Shown piece after piece: positions 57,970-64,000 of a stretch of DNA of 64,000 nt; position 1 is the first letter of the stretch; every line of letters begins with the position of its first letter. Source of the DNA: Diphasiastrum complanatum (lineage: Eukaryota > Streptophyta > Lycopodiopsida > Lycopodiales > Lycopodiaceae); the NCBI GenBank assembly GCA_029204225.1, contig CM055098.1:53342728-53406727 (forward strand). Reading direction: 5' to 3'. The translations under genes were made by a program, and so were the position numbers. The notes under the pieces are model-generated. The model searched no databases. It saw nothing but the letters and a program-made list of their open reading frames with translations, and was not told the origin of the DNA.

Positions 57970-60900
57970 ATGACCACTCCTCAGGGACCTGATCAACCCC
58001 CGGAGAGAGGCTTCGGCGAACTTGAAACAGAAGCCTTGACTTACAGAAAAGGGAAGGAACCCATGGAAGTAGAAGAACAGGAACAGTTCGCCGAAGAACT
58101 CGACGAACTGGTTACCAAGGAGTCGTCCAGTGTGGACGACTCGTTCGCTGAACTCAAAAACTTGATTTTGAGTTCCGCGAAAGGAAGCCTTCCCTCCACT
58201 TCTCAGTTATCCCCTTCTCCACTTCCATCAGTTTCGGGTGAGACTTTACGGTCTCACCCCAGTGTTTTTAAAGATTTAAAGCCTCCTACTTTTAATGGGG
58301 AAGAGAAGGATAGAAATGCAGATATTCTACAAACCTTCCTCAGCAAATGGAAGAACATTCATGCTATTAAACAGACCCCTGACCATTTGCAAGCAATTGA
58401 GGCCAGTCTTTCTTTAGGGCCTATGGCCTATAAGTGGTGATTAAATCTCCAGGAGACTGGGCAGACTCCCCGGTCATGGAAAGCTTTTGAAGAAGCTTTC
58501 CTAAGAGAATTTCTACCAGAAAATGAACTGGATAGAGCCTGGGAAGCCTGGGAAAGAACAGTAATGGATAAATCCCTCATCCAATATATCTCGCAGTATC
58601 GAGAAGCAATTTTAAAGATTAAAAATATGGATGACTATCAGAAAATCAGGGGATTTGTCCGTGGCCTCAAAGATGAATATAAAGTAGAGGTCCAGAGAAA
58701 CTCGTCTACTACCCTTGAGCAAGCTCTCAGATATGCTCAAATCTATGATGATTCAGTGGGTAGGAAGAAGGCGAGACAACAGCCACTTTCTAAGCAGCCT
58801 TCTCAGAAAGACTTTCAATTTAAAAAGAAATTTTTAAAAAGAAAGAAAGAAGACAAATTTAAAAGTGAAGCTCCTCAGAAACGCCCTTCACTCATACAGC
58901 CCTTAAAACCAGATGATTTTGAGAAAGCCAAACAAGAACGTTTGTGCTTTGTGTGTATGGGCAAGGGACACACAGTCAGACAGTGTTTCAAGGGGCCTTT
59001 CACTAAAAAAGATAAGAAAGATAAAAAACAAGTTTATCTTGTTCAGACTGTATGTTTCCCCAGTGACTCGGCAGCTTCCGAGATCAAAGTGTATCATGAA
59101 GATCATGAACACTGTTGCCAGCTGACCTCTGCAATGCTAGCGAGACCCTTCAGCTTTGGGCCGCATGACCTAGTACGTATGCATGGGAAAGTTGGTAACC
59201 AGTCAGTAAGAGTCATGGTTGATGATGGGGCAACCCATAATTTCATCAACCACACCCTGGTTAAAAAGCTTAAACTACCAGAAGTACCTAGTCAGCATAG
59301 GTACATAGTTTCATTAGCTAAGGGTGAAGATAAAAAAATATGGGAAACTATGGTAAGTAAGTTAAATCTTGCTATTCAGGGGTACCAAGATGAAATAAAC
59401 TTTCAGATAATGCACCTGGATCGAACAGACATTGTTCTCGGGAGAGATTGGCTCTACAGTTTAGGACCCTCCCTCCACAGAAACTATCAGGAGAACACCC
59501 TCAGCTTTCAGTATAAAGGCCGAGAGATCCAGTTGCATGGGGAGCATGATGTTCCCAACAGCCCTATGGTCTGCAGTTCAGAGCTCTGTCAGCTAACCGG
59601 AGACAAAGACCATCAGGTATTCTTATGTGACTTTCAGTTTATTCCTGAAGTTTCTATTTCCAGTTCTATTCAGCAGAAAATCAGTAAATTAGAAACTTTA
59701 TTGTCTAAATTTAAAGATGTTTTTCCTGAAGATTTGCCACATGGTTTACCACCTAGCAGAGAGGTAGATCATGTAATAAACCTAGTACCAGGTACAGCAC
59801 CTGTTTCTAAACCTCCATATCGGGTCAGCCGAACAGAGGACGAAGAAATAACTAGACAATTAACAGACTATCTTGGGAAAGGCCAAATTCAGACCAGTAG
59901 TTCACCATGGGCCTCACCAGTCCTATTGGTGAAAAAGAAAGAGGGGTCTATGCGTCTTTGCGTAGATTACAGAGCCCTCAATAAAGTCACAATTAAGAAT
60001 AAATACCCTATGCCTCGGGCAGACGAGTTGTTTGATCAACTCGACGGGTCTAAGTTTTTCAGCAAAATAGACCTCAGATCGGGATATCATCAGGTCCGTA
60101 TAAAATCGGAAGATGTCTCGAAAACAGCTTTTAGGACTCGTCACGGTCATTATGAGTTTAAGGTGATGCCATTTGGGCTCACAAATGCTCCAGCTACCTT
60201 TATGACGTTGATGAACAGTGTCCTCAGACCATATTTGGGTAAGTTTGTAGTCTTATTTTTAGATGACATCCTCGTCTACAGCAAAACGAGGAAGGAGCAT
60301 CTAAAACACCTCAGAAAGGTGTTTCGACTGCTTAGAAAGCATAAGCTTTATGCTAAACAATCCAAGTGTGAATTCTTCGTTGAAGAAGTAGCATATTTGG
60401 GTCACATTATCTCTTCAGATGGGATTAAGATGGACCCAAATAAGGCTAAAGCCATACTCAGTTGGCTGAGACCTCAAAATATTTTGGAACTTCAGATCTT
60501 TCTTGGTTTGGCGGGATATTACGGACGATTTGTCAAGGAATATGCTCAGATAGCAGTTCCTATGACAAATCTTCTTAAGGGGAAGGGAAAGGAGTTCATT
60601 TGGGAGTCCGCACAACAGGAGAGCTTTGATGCTCTCAAAACAGCCTTAGCTACAGCACCAGTTTTAAAAGTCGTCGACCCCAATCAGCCATTTGTGGTCG
60701 AAACAGATGCTAGCGACTTTGCAGTAGGTGCTGTGCTAACTCAGGGTGGACGACCAGTTGCGTTCGAGAGTAAAAAACTCGAGCCAGCTCAGACTAGGTA
60801 CAGTGCCTACGAAAAGGAACTCTTTTCTATAGTCCATGCCCTTAAGACTTGGAGGCATTATTTGTATGGTGCCAACTTTGAGGTCCTGACAGACCATGAG

Positions 60901-62700
60901 AGTCTCAAATACCTTTGCAATCAACCTGAGCTTAGAGGTCGGAAAGCTCGTTGGGCAGAGTTGATGCAAGAGTTTGACATGTCTATCAGATATAGGCGTG
61001 GAAAATTCAATACAGTAGCAGATGCCCTTAGCAGAATGCCTATGATAAACGAGCTGAGTTTTACTCAGATTCGTAATGAGTTACTCGAGTCCTTGAGAGG
61101 GAAATGCCAGCATGATGCATTCTTCTCTATTATCTGGAACTCAGTCCAGAATAGACAGTTACAGACTCCAGAACCAGTTGCCGAGGCTGGTGCCAGTTCA
61201 TCCAAGAATACGGCAGCTTCCGTTGAGGATGATGATGAGTCCGAGTATACGTCGTCAGATGACGTTGAGGATTCTGAGCCTGTATTACCCAAGCAAACCC
61301 CAGTGGTTGAGGGTCAGTTGACTCAAGGATTCAAATGGAAACAGTATTCCATTCAGGATGAGTACTTGCTCTATAGAAATAGAGTATGTGTCCCCAATTC
61401 AGAGGATTATAGGCAGCAGGTCCTATATGAATGTCATGACAATCCTAGCGCGGGACACCCAGGCATACAGAAGACCTATGAGCTTCTTCGTAGGCAATTT
61501 TTTTGGCCCAGTATGAAAAAGGACGTCCACCAGTATGTAACCAGTTGCTAGAAATGTCAAGTAAATAAAGCAGAGCGTTTAAAGGCAAGAGGGTTGTTGC
61601 ATCCCTTAGAAATACCAGCTGGTAAATGGGAGAGTATCTCCATGGATTTTATAGTAGGCCTGCCTAAAACCCAAAAGGGTAATGACGCTATATGGGTCAC
61701 AGTTGACCGTCTGACCAAAATGGCTCATTTTATTCTGACCAAAACAACCGTTAGAGCTCCAGAGTTAGCGAGGTTGTTTGTAGATGGGCTATTTAAATTG
61801 TACGGTCTACCTTCCGGCATAGTCAGCGACCGGGACAGTAAGTTTACTGGAAATTTTTGGAGGGAAGTATTCCATCATCTCCATACTAAACTTAATATGA
61901 GTACCACGGACCATCCACAGACGGACGGTCAAACAGAAAGGGTAAATCAAGTGCTGGAGGATATGCTTCGCGCATACGTCAACAAGAAGCAGACTAATTG
62001 GGAGGAGTATCTCTCGATATTAGAGTTTGCTTACAACAGTACCAAACATTCAGCTACGGGATACAGCCCATTTATGCTGATGTACGGTTTTCAGCCCCGC
62101 TCACCCACAGCTGTAGGGTTTAAACAAGAAAAAGTTGAAGCAGCCAGAAACTTTTTAGAAGACCTAAACCAGATGATAGAACATGCTAAGCGTAGCATTA
62201 GACAATCCCAGGATCGAGCCAGGCATTATGCAGATCCACACAGACGGGATGTGCAGTTCTCCATTGGTGAGAAAGTCTACTTGAGAGTTCCAGTTGACTC
62301 TAAAACCCTCAAATCAGGAGTGTGTGCTAAGTTGTCTCCAAGGTATTGTGGTCCCTTTACCATCAGTAGGAGACTAGGCGAGGTCACCTATGAACTAGAA
62401 CTCCCACACAGCAGTAAGGTTTTTCCAGTCTTTCATGTAAGTCAGTTACGAAAAGCCTTAACCAGATCAGACAATCTGGTAGGGGACAGTGTTCTAGTTC
62501 TCCCATTGGATCCTCAACAACCTCCACATGAACCAGAGGAGATTCTTGATAGTAGAGAGACGCAGACTCGTCATACTCTATACCGAGAATATTTGGTTAA
62601 GTGGAATGATCAGCCTGTTGAGAATGCCACTTGGGAAAGAGGCAGCGTCCTTCGCAAGATTTTTCCAAACTTTGTCTTAGAGGACCAAGACGGTTCTTAA
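57970..62700 (+). pseudogene. Element B gag-pol polyprotein, one frame with two nonsense codons
   Basis: A single frame of 1,577 codons from ATG 57970, interrupted only by TGA at codon 157 (58438) and TAG at codon 1194 (61549). In order: acidic N-terminus and gag ([33 protein letters not shown]), knuckle [14 protein letters not shown] (about 325), protease [14 protein letters not shown] (about 415, DDG where D-S/T-G is usual), and RT ([49 protein letters not shown] about 765). RNase H follows ([24 protein letters not shown]), then integrase ([15 protein letters not shown]...C.KC; ISMDFIVGLPK; IVSDRDSKFTGNFW; TDGQTERVNQVLEDM) and a chromodomain (LYREYLVKWNDQPVENATWE). Catalytic Asps of RT and the integrase DDE are in place. 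Both stops sit where Trp and Gln are expected, so the copy was active recently. Confidence 0.95.
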
Positions 62701-62711
62701 GGGGGAGGGAG
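62699..62711 (+). other. Polypurine tract of element B
   Basis: AAGGGGGAGGGAG between the pol stop and the 3' LTR; primes plus-strand synthesis. Confidence 0.9.
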
Positions 62712-63069
62712 TGTTACGAGCTCGTAACCAGTGCCGAACCCTAGAGAACACAGATAGGTCAGATACCACAGTCAGGGTCGTGTCCAGCGTACATGACCAA
62801 CAGGGCAAGACAGTGTGAGTAGTGTGCCCCAGCACGGTCCATAGCCATGGCGGGCCTAACACAGCCTAGGGACCCTGTCAGCAGGATAGGGCCCCCAGTT
62901 GGGTCCCGACGTGCAGTCGGCCACGTCAGTGCCACGTGGCCGACACTTGGCAGTAGCATGCTACCAGTCCTCACACTGGGCTAGGAGGGGCTTACTCTAT
63001 ATCAGGGAGTAGGCAAGGTTGGGTGGACCAGTTAGTGTTTGCCCTACTGTGGTGTTAGGATCTCTTACA
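62712..63069 (+). mobile_element. 3' LTR of element B
   Basis: 358 bp, identical to the 5' LTR except GCAAGGTTGGGTGGACC versus GCAATGTTGGGTGGATC. Confidence 0.95.
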
Positions 63070-64000
63070 CTTAGGGTGCACCTCTCCTTATCATTCAGAG
63101 TACATCAGTTGCTGGTCCTCCTGCTCCCCATGGGTCCTCTTCCTCAGGTGATTTCTGACTTATTGCATCCGTATTCTGTTGTCTTTTCAGAACCTACGTC
63201 TCTACCACCATTACGAGATGTCATCCACCATATTGATCTTATTCCTGGTGCTACCCCACCCTCTCGTGCTCCATATTGTATGTCTAAAAGTGAACTTCAT
63301 GAGGTTCAACTCCAGATTGCTTCCCTTTTACGTCAGGGCCTCATTGTTCCTAGCCATAGTCCCTTTGGTGCTCCTGCATTGTTACATAGTATTGTTGCTT
63401 TAGTTCCTTCTTGGATTGATGATTTACCGGCCGCACATTTGTCTTGTTCTGACTTTTCTGATGTTTATCGTTCTCGTCCCCTTCCATCTCGGAAGTTTCA
63501 GGTTTATACTGTTGTTGATGATCATTTCCACTATGGTGTTTTATGTATTCCCAGTTCTTTTCCATTCGTCCTCAGTTGTTGTCTGATGCTCATGCTTCCC
63601 CTATTGGTGGCCATTTTGGTTTTCAGAAGTCTTATGCACGTCTTAAGGACAATTTCTATTGGCCATCCATGAAGTCTAAGCTAGCCCATCTTATTTGTGA
63701 TTGTCCTTTTTTTGCCCGTAATAAATATTCCCGTGCTAAGTCCGCTGGTTTGCTCCAGAGTTGGCCCATTCCTCATCGCCAGTGGACAGAGATTTCTATG
63801 GACTTTATCCTTGGTCTTCCTCATACCCGTCGTGGTCGTGACTCTTGTATGGTGGTGGTCGATCGGTTCTCGAAACAGGCACACTTCTTACCGGTCCGCA
63901 GTACTATTACAGCTGAGCAGTGCTCACGTCTTTTTCTATCAGAGATTTTTCGCCTGCATGGTATGCCACGTACTATCCTATCTGACCGGGGTAGTAAGTT
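63070..64000 (+). pseudogene. Gypsy element A resumed: RT start, deletion, integrase (cut by window edge)
   Basis: Picks up element A after the CTTAG copy (APLLIIQSTSVAGPPAPHGS), then VFSEPTSLPPLRDVIHHIDL, IPGATPPSRAPYCMSKSELH and HSPFGAPALL, the very start of RT. The next residues (HSIVALVPSWIDDLPAAH) already belong between RNase H and integrase, so most of RT and RNase H (about 1.3-2 kb) is deleted at about 63385. Integrase then follows in other frames: ASPIGGHFGFQKSYARLKDN, FYWPSMKSKLAHLICDCPF, QWTEISMDFILGLPHTRRGR, MVVVDRFSKQAHFLPV and RTILSDRGSKF at the edge. Both first catalytic Asps are visible. Non-functional. Confidence 0.9.

Larger units (their letters stand above)
56800..63069 (+). 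mobile_element. Young Ty3/gypsy chromovirus (element B), full length
   Basis: 6,270 bp with 358-bp LTRs at 56800-57157 and 62712-63069 that differ at only two positions (57107 and 57120 region). The flanks CTCAG (56795-56799) and CTTAG (63070-63074) are a 5-bp target duplication with one later change. A Met-tRNA primer site follows the 5' LTR, and AAGGGGGAGGGAG precedes the 3' LTR. Element A's protein text continues across it. Coding order is gag-protease-RT-RNase H-integrase-chromodomain. Confidence 0.96.

Overview
This window is nuclear DNA of a seed plant. It has GT-AG introns, one host transcription-factor gene of the LEC2/FUS3-type B3 family, a plant-type tRNA-Gly(UCC), and plant transposon families (Ty1/copia, Ty3/gypsy chromoviruses, hAT, a LINE, a CACTA remnant). 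The transposon load, the decayed gene scraps and the long dinucleotide runs fit a large genome such as a gymnosperm or an early-diverging angiosperm. The species cannot be named from sequence alone.

Layout. 1-2.1 kb: 3' end of a copia element with its 700-bp LTR, then a broken copia reverse-transcriptase fragment on the other strand. 2.1-5.2 kb: the only intact multi-exon host gene seen, a six-exon B3-domain regulator with an RY element (the motif B3 factors bind) upstream. 6.0-12.35 kb: an old reverse-strand copia element with G-box-rich LTRs, interrupted by another LTR element. 13.6-16.4 kb: a 150-bp TC run and a degenerate higher-order tandem array. 16.6-18.2 kb: duplicated scraps of a lectin-receptor-kinase-like gene and a cytochrome P450 N-terminus. 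19.5-22 kb: a non-coding LTR-type element. 22.2-23.5 kb: a gypsy gag fragment. 24.34-29.80 kb: a complete reverse-strand copia element with an ATATT target duplication. 33.17 kb: tRNA-Gly. 35.6 kb: CACTA remnant. 37.46-38.69 kb: solo LTR with an ATAAC duplication.

39.1-48.7 kb is a reverse-strand chromovirus split by a 6,252-bp hAT element (40110-46361, 8-bp duplication CTTTAACC). The hAT carries a decayed four-exon transposase with an unusually long acidic/proline-rich, AT-hook-bearing C-terminus, a convergent second ORF, and GGTACC-rich ends. 51.4-53.4 kb: a 5'-truncated LINE ending in a CT microsatellite. It follows directly on the 3' end of a second copy.

53.4-64 kb: an old gypsy element (A) with a repeat-filled leader. 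A young chromovirus (B, 56800-63069) has inserted into its gag-pol; B's LTRs differ at 2 of 358 positions and only two nonsense codons break its gag-pol.

Most of the window therefore records successive nested insertions and decay by deletion, frameshift and C-to-T-type nonsense changes. The B3 gene and the tRNA are the parts most likely to serve the host.
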